Origin: Paenibacillus eucommiae
GTDB lineage: Bacteria; Bacillota; Bacilli; Paenibacillales; NBRC-103111
NCBI RefSeq assembly: GCF_017874215.1
Contig: NZ_JAGGLB010000034.1
Span: forward strand, 35,892 to 99,891
Length of the DNA: 64,000 bases
Direction: 5' to 3'
Positions 17,304 through 25,887 of the stretch are shown piece by piece. The notes beneath the pieces were generated by a model. It made no database searches. It was not told the DNA's origin and worked only from the letters and a program-made list of their open reading frames with translations. How positions within the stretch are numbered: the stretch's first letter is position 1; every line of letters begins with the position of its first letter. The position numbers and the translations under genes were made by a program.

Positions 17304-17317
17304 GAAAGATCAATTGG

Positions 17318-17362
17318 AGAAGAATGGCTCTTTTCGCATTATTGCGAGAGGGCCTTTCTTTG
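17318..17362 (+). terminator. probable terminator of the VOC gene
   Basis: Imperfect hairpin with arms AATGGCTCTTTTCGCA and TGCGAGAGGGCCTTTCTTT, loop TTAT, ending in a T-rich run, about 20 bases after the stop codon. Confidence 0.6.
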
Positions 17363-17379
17363 TCATCGATATCCCTTTT

Positions 17380-17520
17380 ACTTAACGATGTTTTTCATTG
17401 TTAAGCTAAGGTTGTGGAGACGCCCCCGTGCTTTTAGCGATGAAAAACATCGCTAAAGTTGCAGCAGATCCTTGGAGCCCATCATCCCCAGCGCCTACGT
17501 CCGCTAGAAGATCGCTCCCA
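17380..17520 (+). repeat. family A palindromes, pair 2, with short B-left-like tail
   Basis: TTAACGATGTTTTTCATTGTTAA near 17,382-17,404 and TTTTAGCGATGAAAAACATCGCTAAAG near 17,432-17,457. The second pair shows matched changes (AGCGATG with CATCGCT). Downstream, CAGCAGATCCTT..CCCCAGCGCCT resembles the sequence between A and B elsewhere, but no full B hairpin follows. Confidence 0.8.
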
Positions 17521-17530
17521 CCAATAGATG

Positions 17531-18097
17531 TTAATCCAGAAGGCGTCCATTATCATGCCATTGACCGTACATTTTATTTTCTTTAGTATTTGTTATAAAT
17601 TTCTCTAATCTACTCTTAAATAGTTCTGGCTGATTTTTATTGCTTTGTATCGTGTCGATCCGTATTCTTTTATAAAGAGCTGGAAATGCCAAAAAATTCT
17701 CATATACTTGCCTATCCTCTTTTAGCCTTTGTTCTATAACCCTATCTATTATAAAAGAATCGTGATCCATATCAGGAAGTACCTTCCTACCTTCGTCTCT
17801 CATTAACCCCAGCTTTTCGAGGCGGCGGACACGTTCTTTATTCAATTCAGTCCATGAACTTTTTTTGCTTCTAGGAGACAGTCTCTGAGCCACTTGGGTT
17901 TCAGATATTTTCTTTTTGACTCCATCAATCCATCCAAAGCACAAAGATTCTTCGACCGCGTCTAAATATAGCATCGCATCCGGGTTTGGCGTCATACTAA
18001 CTATGACCCAGCAAGATTTTTCAGTCTTACAATTTTCCTCTAGCCAAGCCCTCAAATCTGCTCTCGATGTTCCTGTAATTAGATTTTCAATTTCCAT
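17531..18097 (-). CDS. YdeI/OmpD-associated family protein
   Basis: 188 residues of the YdeI family (also called bacteriocin-protection family in some annotations). Hallmarks: LRAWLEENCKTEKSCWVIV, the invariant YLDAVEESLCFGWIDGVKK, and the RLSPRSKKSSWTELNKERV motif; the C-terminal helical part ends in a basic tail. Soluble. ATG 18097. In E. coli relatives loss changes peptide or polymyxin sensitivity, but biochemical activity is unknown. Stands alone downstream of the phage-like remnant region. Confidence 0.88.
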   Translation of the reverse strand: MEIENLITGTSRADLRAWLEENCKTEKSCWVIVSMTPNPDAMLYLDAVEESLCFGWIDGVKKKISETQVAQRLSPRSKKSSWTELNKERVRRLEKLGLMRDEGRKVLPDMDHDSFIIDRVIEQRLKEDRQVYENFLAFPALYKRIRIDTIQSNKNQPELFKSRLEKFITNTKENKMYGQWHDNGRLLD

Positions 18098-18208
18098 AGA
18101 TAAAATACAGTCCCCTTTCTAGGTATTAGATATTGTTTTGTCATTCGTATCGTCTCCTTTGGACTTACTTGCCAGGGACTTGTTTTTTTTGCATCTGTTG
18201 CTATTATA

Positions 18209-18245
18209 CAAAAAGAAGCATGACAACAGTATGTCATACTTCTTT
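18209..18245 (-). terminator. terminator hairpin (minus strand)
   Basis: AAAGAAGTATGACATA pairs with TGTCATGCTTCTTTTTG on the minus strand, with a T run, placed just after the end of the WYL remnant at 18,278. A classic intrinsic terminator left behind by the decayed gene. Confidence 0.75.
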
Positions 18246-18277
18246 ATAAAGTTTGAGTGTATTTTGAAGCTGCTCTT

Positions 18278-18680
18278 TTAAGATGCCTCGCAGTGTGTGG
18301 GGGGCGAGGGCTTCGGAGCCGCTGCCAAAGCCTCAGGTTCTACCCGGATCACTACTTCTTCCACCTGATCTTGCCATGCTCTGTTTGAAAAACCAGCCTC
18401 TTTAGGTACCTCGGGATGTGGCTGAAAGGTATCCTGTGTCAGGAACAAATTCAGCATCCAGGATAGTCGGAACTCTCGATAATCTTGCCGTGTTCGGCAA
18501 CAACCATATATGTACCAATTGCTATGTTTGAAATGAAGCCTCACCGGCTCCGTATCACGGGTTGTGCGTTCATTTTTTGCATTGATGTAATTCAAACACG
18601 GAGGAGAGGCTACTGAGCACGGTGATCAGGGAAGCGACATCATACGAACCAAGCAAGCTTTTATCCGTTTTATAGTTTAC
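18278..18680 (-). pseudogene. WYL-domain regulator remnant
   Basis: A 105-residue open frame (18278-18595) matches the middle and end of a WYL regulator: EPVRLHFKHSNWYIYGCCR and TRQDYREFRLSWMLNLFL are the ligand-binding strands. Upstream coding sense continues in another frame (ASLITVLSSLSSV near 18,620-18,660), so there is a frameshift, and the HTH domain is lost. Separate from the intact WYL regulator at 15,695. Confidence 0.75.
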
Positions 18681-18728
18681 TTTCATACTATACCCCCTAT
18701 TTCGGGAGGAGTTACCCTCCCTTTTGAA

Positions 18729-21638
18729 CTATTCAGAAATCAATCCATAAGATTTGAACACTGCAAGATCACCAACTCTTGTCCATGTAACACCATCGTC
18801 TACAACAATGCTTCCTTGTGTAGTTGTCCAAGTAGGAGCAACAGACCCAGTTGTACCTCCAATTGTGACTTGATAAACATTAGAATCAACATTAATCTGA
18901 CTACCAACAGTTTTGACCGTAGATGCTGTCCAACCAATCTTATTCGCGATTCCTGATTTGATACATACCCATCCAAGATAGCCACCAGCTTGAACATTCG
19001 CGTTTCCATACACTTGTGGCTTAGACCATGCTCCAGATGAAGGTTCCGAAAACCCTTCCACTTGAGGATCGTAGCCTACATAAATACCTGCTTCTTCAGA
19101 GGGGAGGTTAATGTTTACAAACTCGTTATGCGCAGATATGAAATCCAATAAACCCACTTTTCTTGAGTTATCATAATAAGACAGATTTAGTCTACCCGTT
19201 CCAGTATACTCCACTTTAGAATTGGTAATGCCTAGTGTTGCACTGTGGGCGTTTTGTTGAATGAAAGAAAGCAAATATAAAAAGTTAGAATTCGAAATAT
19301 AAATATTACAACGTTCTATATCTGTTCTACCAAAACCTGTGTTATGCTCTGCCTGAAACAAGTAAGTCAATGTGCTAATATAAAAATTACTGTCTATGAC
19401 CTTTGTTATCGCAGAATCAGTTGGTGTATTTATGTTGCCATACTTTAGAATGGTGTCAATAAACTTACAATCTTTGTAAATAGCTGTCCTCGTTTTGTTA
19501 CTAAATATATGATTATTCACAGCACTATTTTTAAACACAGTCTTTCTGAATTGGACTGTTCCTTTAGTTGTATTACTCCTTGAACTCAAGTTAACCTTCA
19601 AGTTAATAACACTTGAATTATCGATCTCTTTAAACTTGAATGTGATATCCCTCTGAATCCCTTTTGCCTCAAAAGCACAATCTTGTACCCGATCGAATGT
19701 TAAAGTGGGAACTCCAACAAAATACGTACTCCACTGGAATCTATTTCTTTCACAAATAAAGTCATCACTTGCTTCATAGCTAATATTGTTGACATCCACA
19801 AACATGTTGTCTCTTAAGATTAGGTGGTAACTACTGTCATTCCCATTAAAGTTTCCAGCGTTATTTGTATTTGAAATGTAATTGCCTTGAATAAGAACGT
19901 TAGCGTTAGGCAAATGAGCACTCATCAATCCTATTCCGGTAGCACATCTATAAATGTAGTTATCTTTAACGATAGCATTCTGTAGTGAATAAAGATTTAT
20001 GGCATTAGATGTACAATTATAAAAGTAGTTTCCGTGAATATGAACGGTAAAACATCCAATTAACACACCTGTAAACATGTTATAGAATAAATTATTCCTA
20101 ACAGTGCAACTATCGCCATATGAGTCTTCTTGATTAATCCCGTACCTTGTTGGATCGTTAAATCCAGGTTTTCTATCTAACACTCCTGTAGCATCGTGAA
20201 AGACGCAATTCTGAATAACATTATAGTCTCCGCCAAGGGTTACTCCGCCCCTGTGGATATTAAATAATTCACAGTTCTCAATGGTATTATGATGAGGAGC
20301 GAGACCAAATTTCAGTGTCCATTGCATGTTTTTATTTACATTTGTCTCATTGTAAAACAGAAACCTAAACTTCTTAGCTTCAGACGGGATTTGAACTGGT
20401 GTGTAAATCTTCTTGTTCTCATAACAACCAAGATAGGTATTATCTGCTTTGTAGTAGTAAACTCCAAACTCTTTCGTAAAGAGGGATGTTTGTCTAGTGA
20501 ACCCTTGGCCACCAACTGAAAATACATTGTAACCAGCAGTTGGCAAATTGAACATTTGAGTAGTAAGTGTGCTTCCCGCCGCTGGAATCAAAGCTCCAGT
20601 GGCTCGGTCTATACCATTTACAGTCAGACCTAATCCAAACTCAACCATACTATAATCAGAGACACTATCCATGGTAATCTGATCCCCCATGAAGCTGCTA
20701 ATCTTACAGTTCTTAACTGTACAATAGCTTGATCCTTTCGAGATCATAATCCCATATGTGTGTTCGTTGGCTAACTCTCCATTATTAGCAAAGCTCCGAT
20801 CCATCTTATCTCCAACCATTATAAGGTTCTTGATATGGGTGTCGGTTACCCCTAGCATCTTGATTATAAAACCAGGGCCACCGCTTCTTGGACCAGGGTA
20901 ATTGTAATAATCGGTGCCGTCTACCTTGGAATCAAAAGGGTTCTTGTTATCAGAGTCATATATAACCTTTGCTGATGCTAAATTGAAGTCTATCGTTATA
21001 TTGCTTTTGGTGATTTCAATAGACCTACCGGAATAACAAAACATGTAACTCCCCCGCGGGAGAACTATATAATTGTATCCGTTATCCGCTGCCCAATTAA
21101 TAGCATTATGGATTCCAAGTAGGTTTAAATCTCCCTTAATGTAATCAGCAGTAACGTAAGGAGGCGTTGCTACTCCAGTGACAATACCCCATCTTGAGTT
21201 TTCGATAACGTAGGTTAGTGTCGGGGAGGAAGCCCCCCCAACACCTGTTGGGAGTGCTTTAGCTTTCCACTGCCCATCCGATCCGAAAGTAAGGACATCA
21301 TCCGTCCCGGGGGATCCAATCGTTACGTCAGAAAGCTCATCTAAAGAGGTAGCAGCCACCCCAACTGACTGGGGTGTTCCTGCTCTCCACTTTGCTATAG
21401 CCTGGTCGAATAAAAGAACCTGCTTATCCATAGGCGTTACACTTAAGTCAACATCCGTTAAATCATTTAGTTTGTCAACTCCTGATGATCCTCCTCCAGC
21501 AATAATAGCTGCGTCAATCTCTGCTAGCTTGGTCCTTAGTTGCTTTTCTGGACTTACATAGACTGCGTCGGAAATCGTAATTGGAAATATCTCTTTATTA
21601 TCAATTGTTCTTTTTAACTTTTCTATTCTACCTTTCAA
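18729..21638 (-). CDS. phage-type tail spike with right-handed beta-helix
   Basis: 969 residues. The N-terminal ~125 residues carry two copies of a tail-attachment-like motif (LNDLTDVDLSVTPMDKQVLL and LDELSDVTIGSPGTDDVLTF, each followed by a W/K-rich strand). From ~150 to ~850 comes a pectate-lyase-type right-handed beta-helix: repeated HNTIENCELFNI, NVIQNCVFHD, CTVRNNLFYN, VHIHGNYFYN, AIVKDNYIYR rungs. The end has a small carbohydrate-module-like region (QINVDSNVYQVTIGGTTG). No signal peptide. Start TTG 21638 after GGAGGGG, 13 bases after the stop of the preceding gene, so co-translated with it. Likely binds or cleaves a surface glycan; no phage capsid genes adjoin. Confidence 0.82.
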   Translation of the reverse strand: MKGRIEKLKRTIDNKEIFPITISDAVYVSPEKQLRTKLAEIDAAIIAGGGSSGVDKLNDLTDVDLSVTPMDKQVLLFDQAIAKWRAGTPQSVGVAATSLDELSDVTIGSPGTDDVLTFGSDGQWKAKALPTGVGGASSPTLTYVIENSRWGIVTGVATPPYVTADYIKGDLNLLGIHNAINWAADNGYNYIVLPRGSYMFCYSGRSIEITKSNITIDFNLASAKVIYDSDNKNPFDSKVDGTDYYNYPGPRSGGPGFIIKMLGVTDTHIKNLIMVGDKMDRSFANNGELANEHTYGIMISKGSSYCTVKNCKISSFMGDQITMDSVSDYSMVEFGLGLTVNGIDRATGALIPAAGSTLTTQMFNLPTAGYNVFSVGGQGFTRQTSLFTKEFGVYYYKADNTYLGCYENKKIYTPVQIPSEAKKFRFLFYNETNVNKNMQWTLKFGLAPHHNTIENCELFNIHRGGVTLGGDYNVIQNCVFHDATGVLDRKPGFNDPTRYGINQEDSYGDSCTVRNNLFYNMFTGVLIGCFTVHIHGNYFYNCTSNAINLYSLQNAIVKDNYIYRCATGIGLMSAHLPNANVLIQGNYISNTNNAGNFNGNDSSYHLILRDNMFVDVNNISYEASDDFICERNRFQWSTYFVGVPTLTFDRVQDCAFEAKGIQRDITFKFKEIDNSSVINLKVNLSSRSNTTKGTVQFRKTVFKNSAVNNHIFSNKTRTAIYKDCKFIDTILKYGNINTPTDSAITKVIDSNFYISTLTYLFQAEHNTGFGRTDIERCNIYISNSNFLYLLSFIQQNAHSATLGITNSKVEYTGTGRLNLSYYDNSRKVGLLDFISAHNEFVNINLPSEEAGIYVGYDPQVEGFSEPSSGAWSKPQVYGNANVQAGGYLGWVCIKSGIANKIGWTASTVKTVGSQINVDSNVYQVTIGGTTGSVAPTWTTTQGSIVVDDGVTWTRVGDLAVFKSYGLISE

Positions 21639-21653
21639 TTAAATCCCCTCCAT

Positions 21654-24041
21654 TTAAGGTGTTACAACAGTGGCTGCAGTAACTCCTGTTGATATGTTTC
21701 CTACTCCATCTCTTGATTTAACTGTAATGCTATAAGATTGACCTGAAACTAATCCAGTTAGATTGGTTGTGATGGATGGTGCTGCTAGAAGCTGGCCTGG
21801 GTTTAAAACTTGCTGAGTCAGTACTCCATTTACCCATACCTCAAAGTAATAAGGAGCTGCTAAGAGAGCTGCACTTACTGTTTTGAAGTCGATTTTGATC
21901 GTTGTTGAATTTGTTGCAATTGCAGTCAGTGCTGTCACATTAGCTGGGGGAGTAGTTGGCAATGGTGGTGGAGTTGTTCCAGAAACATCGACAATTTCAT
22001 AATTGTCATATATAGGATTGGTGGAATTATAAATAGATAGTCCGTGATATACGTTGGATTGGTTAGCTGGATCACTTACTTCCATAGTAAGAACATCATT
22101 TAAATAGAAGAGAATTCTTGGCCCTCTTAATTCAACAGCAATTTCATCAGGGCTGCTAGTGTCTGATATTGACTTCTGTGCTAAAACATAAGATGTAGAA
22201 CCAATTCTTCTGATTATATTCCAATTGATACCGGAAGCTCTTGTTACTTGATACTGATCATTACTCCCTACTGGTAGCAAAGATCTAATCAACAAACCTG
22301 ATGAATTTTGACCTGTTCCATAATCAACTACTTTAGCTTTAATTCTGATATTATCTGATTTTCCATTTGTAATTAGAGAAGTGGCTCCATAAACAATATC
22401 CCCGCCCACTCTATTCTTTACAGCGCTATTTAATACTCCAAGATTACAAGGCACAGACAAGGTTGAATAGGGTTCCCAACGATGCCCAGAGTCACTGATT
22501 CCTAAAATCGAATGATCGTCTCTGCTAAATGTATCCAATATATCGCCAGTTGGAATGGAAGCGAGCTGAGTAACAGTTGAGAAATAAGCCGATTCTGACT
22601 TGATTGATCCGTATACAGCTAAAACTTTAAAGTTATAAATCGTCCCAGGATTTAACCCTGTTATGTCTATTTGTCGAACACTCCCTGTTGGAGTATAGTT
22701 TGTTAGTGTCCAAAGAATATCATCTTTATATACTTCATAACTAGTTGGAACGCCAGTATCAGTAGGTACTGTCCACTGAAGTTTAATTGAGTTTGAAGTT
22801 ATTGTAGACGAAGAGCTTGCCTTAAGTGCAGTAGGAGCAGCATGTTTCGTAAAGGTAGCCTCAACTCTAGTGCTTGCGTTTCCTGCAACATCAACTCCAA
22901 AATACTTAATCGTTGTCGTCTTGGTTAAATTTATTGGGGCTGAATAAACTAAGCTTGATGCAGTTGGAACACTACCATCTAAAGTATAGTAGATGGTTGC
23001 TGGTTCATTTGAACTTAATGTAACTGACTCTGAAGTTCCAAAATATCCAGCAGCAGGACTAATTAAAATAATTGGCGGAACCGAATCTGTATTTGTATAA
23101 GTTTCACTACTAGGGTCGCTCTTGTTTCCAGCTATATCTACTGCAATGGCAGTTACAACCACACTCTGAGCTATGTTTAGTGGAATTGTATATAGGGTGC
23201 TTAGTTCAGTGGGTATGCTGCCATCAAGAGTGAAGTAAATGGAGCCTGGCTCGTTAGAAGTAATAGTTACCGTTTTTGTACCTGAAAATTCTCCACCTGA
23301 AGGCGAGATAGTCACAATTGGTTTTTGTAAGTCAGCGATAATGTATTGTTTCGAACTAGGTTCACTTTGATTGCCTACCAAGTCTTCAGCGAAGTATTTA
23401 ATTGTAGTATTCGTAGTAATTTGTATAGGAGTGGTGTAAATAGTGCTTATTTGGGAGGGTTCAGTTCCATCGATTGTATAATAGATTGTTGCTGGTTCGT
23501 TTGTAGACATCACAACCGATTGTGTTTCACCATAGGTTCCAGCATCTGGTATCAAAGTGATAATTGGCGGAGTAATATCAGAACTTTTAGTTGTGACTGT
23601 AACGGATACTTCTGTAGAAAGGTTATCAGATGTGTCTCTGGCGCGAACCTTAAATGTATAAGTTGTTAACTCTAATAAGTCACTAACATTAAAAGAAGTG
23701 TTTGTAGTGTTTCCAATCAGTGAATTCCCTTTTAGAATGTCATAGGATGATACATCCGTAGATGCACTTGCCGTCCAGCTAATTGTAAGAGAAGAGTCGA
23801 GAAGGTTAGAAACAATTATCGAAGATACCGGCAAAGGATTCTCTGTATCATCCAATTCAATTAGCTCTTCAGCAACTAAGGGGACTGTAACAATCCCATT
23901 TGCTGTAGGGACAGAACTTGCATCCCATGCACCGTTTTTAAATGTAAGAACGTAGCCCTCTTGGGGATCAATTCCGTGAAAGTTGACATCATCCAGATCC
24001 TTTAAATATTTAGCTTCATCATCATTAGGCAATTCTATCAC
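21654..24041 (-). CDS. tail-fibre-like protein with FN3 and chitobiase-C repeats
   Basis: 795 residues. N-terminus (YLKDLDDVNFHGIDPQEGYV) shares the attachment motif of the downstream spike protein. Then a fibronectin type III domain (~75-155), three ~80-residue CHB_HEX_C_1-type repeats (each with NEPATIYYTIDGT or NEPGSIYFTLDGS and a conserved IKYFAEDLVGN-like end, ~160-400), another FN3 (~405-495), a laminin-G/concanavalin-like sandwich (DTFSRDDHSILGI to NYEIVDVSG, ~505-690), and a final FN3. GTG start at 24041 with a weak ribosome site. No signal peptide. Probably a receptor-binding or fibre component of a lost phage or tail-like particle. Confidence 0.8.
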   Translation of the reverse strand: MIELPNDDEAKYLKDLDDVNFHGIDPQEGYVLTFKNGAWDASSVPTANGIVTVPLVAEELIELDDTENPLPVSSIIVSNLLDSSLTISWTASASTDVSSYDILKGNSLIGNTTNTSFNVSDLLELTTYTFKVRARDTSDNLSTEVSVTVTTKSSDITPPIITLIPDAGTYGETQSVVMSTNEPATIYYTIDGTEPSQISTIYTTPIQITTNTTIKYFAEDLVGNQSEPSSKQYIIADLQKPIVTISPSGGEFSGTKTVTITSNEPGSIYFTLDGSIPTELSTLYTIPLNIAQSVVVTAIAVDIAGNKSDPSSETYTNTDSVPPIILISPAAGYFGTSESVTLSSNEPATIYYTLDGSVPTASSLVYSAPINLTKTTTIKYFGVDVAGNASTRVEATFTKHAAPTALKASSSSTITSNSIKLQWTVPTDTGVPTSYEVYKDDILWTLTNYTPTGSVRQIDITGLNPGTIYNFKVLAVYGSIKSESAYFSTVTQLASIPTGDILDTFSRDDHSILGISDSGHRWEPYSTLSVPCNLGVLNSAVKNRVGGDIVYGATSLITNGKSDNIRIKAKVVDYGTGQNSSGLLIRSLLPVGSNDQYQVTRASGINWNIIRRIGSTSYVLAQKSISDTSSPDEIAVELRGPRILFYLNDVLTMEVSDPANQSNVYHGLSIYNSTNPIYDNYEIVDVSGTTPPPLPTTPPANVTALTAIATNSTTIKIDFKTVSAALLAAPYYFEVWVNGVLTQQVLNPGQLLAAPSITTNLTGLVSGQSYSITVKSRDGVGNISTGVTAATVVTP

Positions 24042-24071
24042 ATCTTTTCTTAAGAATTTTAATATACTTTT

Positions 24072-24143
24072 TTAATTCGCCTGCATCCTTTTCAATTGCA
24101 GCTGCTGCATTTCCTTGAACTTAAAATCGCCAAATTGACTCAT
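24072..24143 (-). pseudogene. possible phage structural gene fragment
   Basis: A 23-codon frame MSQFGDFKFKEMQQLQLKRM.. starts at ATG 24143, after an overlapping short frame behind GGGAGGTG. The start resembles small HK97 gp10-like phage head-tail proteins (GDFK-type N-terminus), but it stops early. It is weak evidence that more phage structural genes once lay here. Confidence 0.3.
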
Positions 24144-24259
24144 GCCTGATCCGGCTGCTTCTGCATTGGTTTCACCTCCCAAGAGGATTCGTCCACCCAA
24201 AGGCTGGCTCTCAATTAAGTCCTCTTATTATATAGGCCAAAATGTACGTCGGTCGTACG

Positions 24260-24430
24260 TCAAAAGTTTTTGGATTTTATTTTCTCTTTGGCCCGATCCA
24301 CATATTGCTGCGCACTCCACTTGGTGATTTGCAGCTCCGCTGCCACCTCGGTAAGGCTCCATCCGTTGGCCATATGGAGGATGTAGCACTGCCTTTCGCG
24401 TGTTGAAAGCTCCAGAAGAAAGTAAAAGAT
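24260..24430 (-). pseudogene. phage sigma-like/ArpU-type regulator, C-terminal remnant
   Basis: The last ~56 residues (FYFLLELSTRERQCYILHM, then SLTEVAAELQITKWSAQQYV and a KEKIKSK tail) are a sigma-70 region 4-type helix-turn-helix as in phage late-gene regulators. Immediately upstream, at about 24,430, the coding sequence is replaced by family B repeat sequence, so the N-terminal part was cut off at the repeat border. The longer frame running through the repeat to 24,568 is not a natural protein. Confidence 0.7.
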
Positions 24431-24672
24431 CCTTGCTGGCTGTCCGTTTGAGCTTGGTGTTCGTGTGATTCGTGCGATTGTAGCTAAAGAGAGGGAATGG
24501 CTGTGGGTGGAAGAGCGGTAGCGTCCGCCTTTAAAGATTTGTTCCAACCCCTCATCCATTCCAATCAAGGGAACAAATCTTTAACAGCGGCTGGAGCCCA
24601 CAGCCTTTCCCTCCGCATCGCACCCAAGTCACGAAACACGCCCGCTCCTCAAAGGACGCCGCAAGGCGTTTT
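24429..24672 (+). repeat. family B giant-hairpin repeat, copy 3
   Basis: Begins ATCCTTGCTGGCTGTCCG. Nested arms: GTCCGTTTGAG with CTCAAAGGACGCC; GTGTTCGTGTGATTCG with CACGAAACAC-type arm; GAGGGAATGGCTGTGGG with CCCACAGCCTTTCCCTC; innermost AAAGATTTGTTCC with GGAACAAATCTTT. Arms GGCTGTGGG/CCCACAGCC differ from ACGATGGGG/CCCATCGT in copy 2 but stay paired. One end lies inside the phage regulator remnant. Confidence 0.88.
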
Positions 24673-24829
24673 ACATAGGGTTCTATAAAAGTTAGAACTG
24701 TTTGGCTCACAAATCGTTTGCTATGATTAACCGTACCAGGTTGCAGATGCCCAAAGTTGGGACCAATCTTGAAATACCTGTTAGTTAAGTGAGGCGATTG
24801 TGGCTTGTGATTGAGAGGGGGAGGAGCAT

Positions 24830-25324
24830 TTGAATATGTATCATTTATTTTCAAGAAAGCTGATAAGTGCATCGATTTCAGCATGTTTATTTGTGGTGGT
24901 CTATGCACTTTTTGTGCCCAGTCATTGGGTTCATTCGTATACCTCTTGGATCCAGTATATAAGCCACGCTTGGAAAGCTATTCCTATCTATTTAATGTAT
25001 GCTTTTCCGGTTATCTTGATTTATGGAACGTTAACATCATTAATAAGTGAGTATCTTCTATATAATTTGATCAAATTTACAAAAATAAACCGGCAGTCAA
25101 GAGCTATAAAAATCCTCATTTTAGGCATATTGCATCTTGTGTTTGGACTTGTTCTTTTATATATCAGTTTACTTGCTGCTTTCTTGTTTTTTCTAACAGA
25201 TCTTTGGCTTGCTCATAAGCGGCGGAAATATGATTTGGTATTGGCACTCAAGAGTTTTCTTATTCCGGTTTGTTTATTTTTTATATGTATTGGTTTGATT
25301 TGGTTTTTCGATAAAACGTCATAA
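24830..25324 (+). CDS. unrecognised integral membrane protein, four helices
   Basis: 164 residues with four predicted transmembrane segments: SISACLFVVVYALFVP, IPIYLMYAFPVILIYGTL, ILHLVFGLVLLYISLLAAF and FLIPVCLFFICIGLIWFF, separated by basic loops (INRQSRAIK, AHKRRKYD). TTG 24830 follows GGGGGAGG; an ATG two codons later is an alternative. The next gene, 34 bp on, is another membrane protein of similar size, so they may work as a pair. Family not recognised. Confidence 0.7.
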   Translation: MNMYHLFSRKLISASISACLFVVVYALFVPSHWVHSYTSWIQYISHAWKAIPIYLMYAFPVILIYGTLTSLISEYLLYNLIKFTKINRQSRAIKILILGILHLVFGLVLLYISLLAAFLFFLTDLWLAHKRRKYDLVLALKSFLIPVCLFFICIGLIWFFDKTS

Positions 25325-25358
25325 TGCACTAACCAGAAGAAAGGAAGATGAGACGCTA

Positions 25359-25787
25359 ATGAATCTAATCAGGAATGTTTCATGGGTAATGATATTTTTG
25401 ATTTCTTACTGGGCAGGATTATTTGCTTATGAGCGTACTCTGGAGGTTGTTTGGGGAGAGACTCTTGGAGGGGATAAGACAGCGGTAGTTTTTTGGTCCT
25501 TATTGGCCTTTGTAGTAGTACTAGTTCCGTTATATCTTTTAATATGTTACATGATCAAAACTAAAATAAGCCGTACAGCTACGCGCATGCTTTGTTATCC
25601 TTTTTTGTGTGGACTCACTTTTATTTTACCTACAGCTTTTATTATGGCTTCTTTCGGGGGTGGGAGTCTTTTCTCGGCGGAGGCCAGGTTATTTTACTCG
25701 TTTTTTATCGCATCCGGGATCGTATTTGGTACAGGCTACGGATTGATTTCAACTGTGCTGACATCCCCAAAATCTTCGAGTATTTAA
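25359..25787 (+). CDS. unrecognised integral membrane protein, four helices
   Basis: 142 residues: TM1 VMIFLISYWAGLFAY, an acidic outer loop, TM2 VVFWSLLAFVVVLVPLYLLI, TM3 YPFLCGLTFILPTAFIMASF and TM4 FFIASGIVFGTGYGLISTVL. ATG 25359, with GAAAGGAAG upstream, in tandem with the membrane gene before it. No catalytic or binding motif seen. Confidence 0.68.
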   Translation: MNLIRNVSWVMIFLISYWAGLFAYERTLEVVWGETLGGDKTAVVFWSLLAFVVVLVPLYLLICYMIKTKISRTATRMLCYPFLCGLTFILPTAFIMASFGGGSLFSAEARLFYSFFIASGIVFGTGYGLISTVLTSPKSSSI

Positions 25788-25789
25788 AT

Positions 25790-25872
25790 AGGTGAAACGT
25801 TTTCAAAAAACAATTGACCCTTTTTGGAAGATCATGTTAGTATGAAGTCATACTTTTGGGAACGTTTGCAAA
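25790..25872 (+). promoter_or_regulatory. LacI-type operator-like sites upstream of lacI-family gene
   Basis: GTGAAACGTTTTCAA near 25,792 and GGGAACGTTTGCAAA near 25,858 flank a TTGACC..TAGTAT promoter-like pair. Both have the AACGTT centre typical of LacI/GalR operators, so autorepression is likely. A related AAAAGCGCTT site lies just after the gene at about 26,908. Confidence 0.5.
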
Positions 25873-25887
25873 GATGGGGAGTCAGGT

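Noticed and set aside
24481..24568. N-terminal extension of the sigma-like ORF running into the repeat
   Set aside because: This part is family B repeat sequence, also found without any gene elsewhere, so it is not protein coding.
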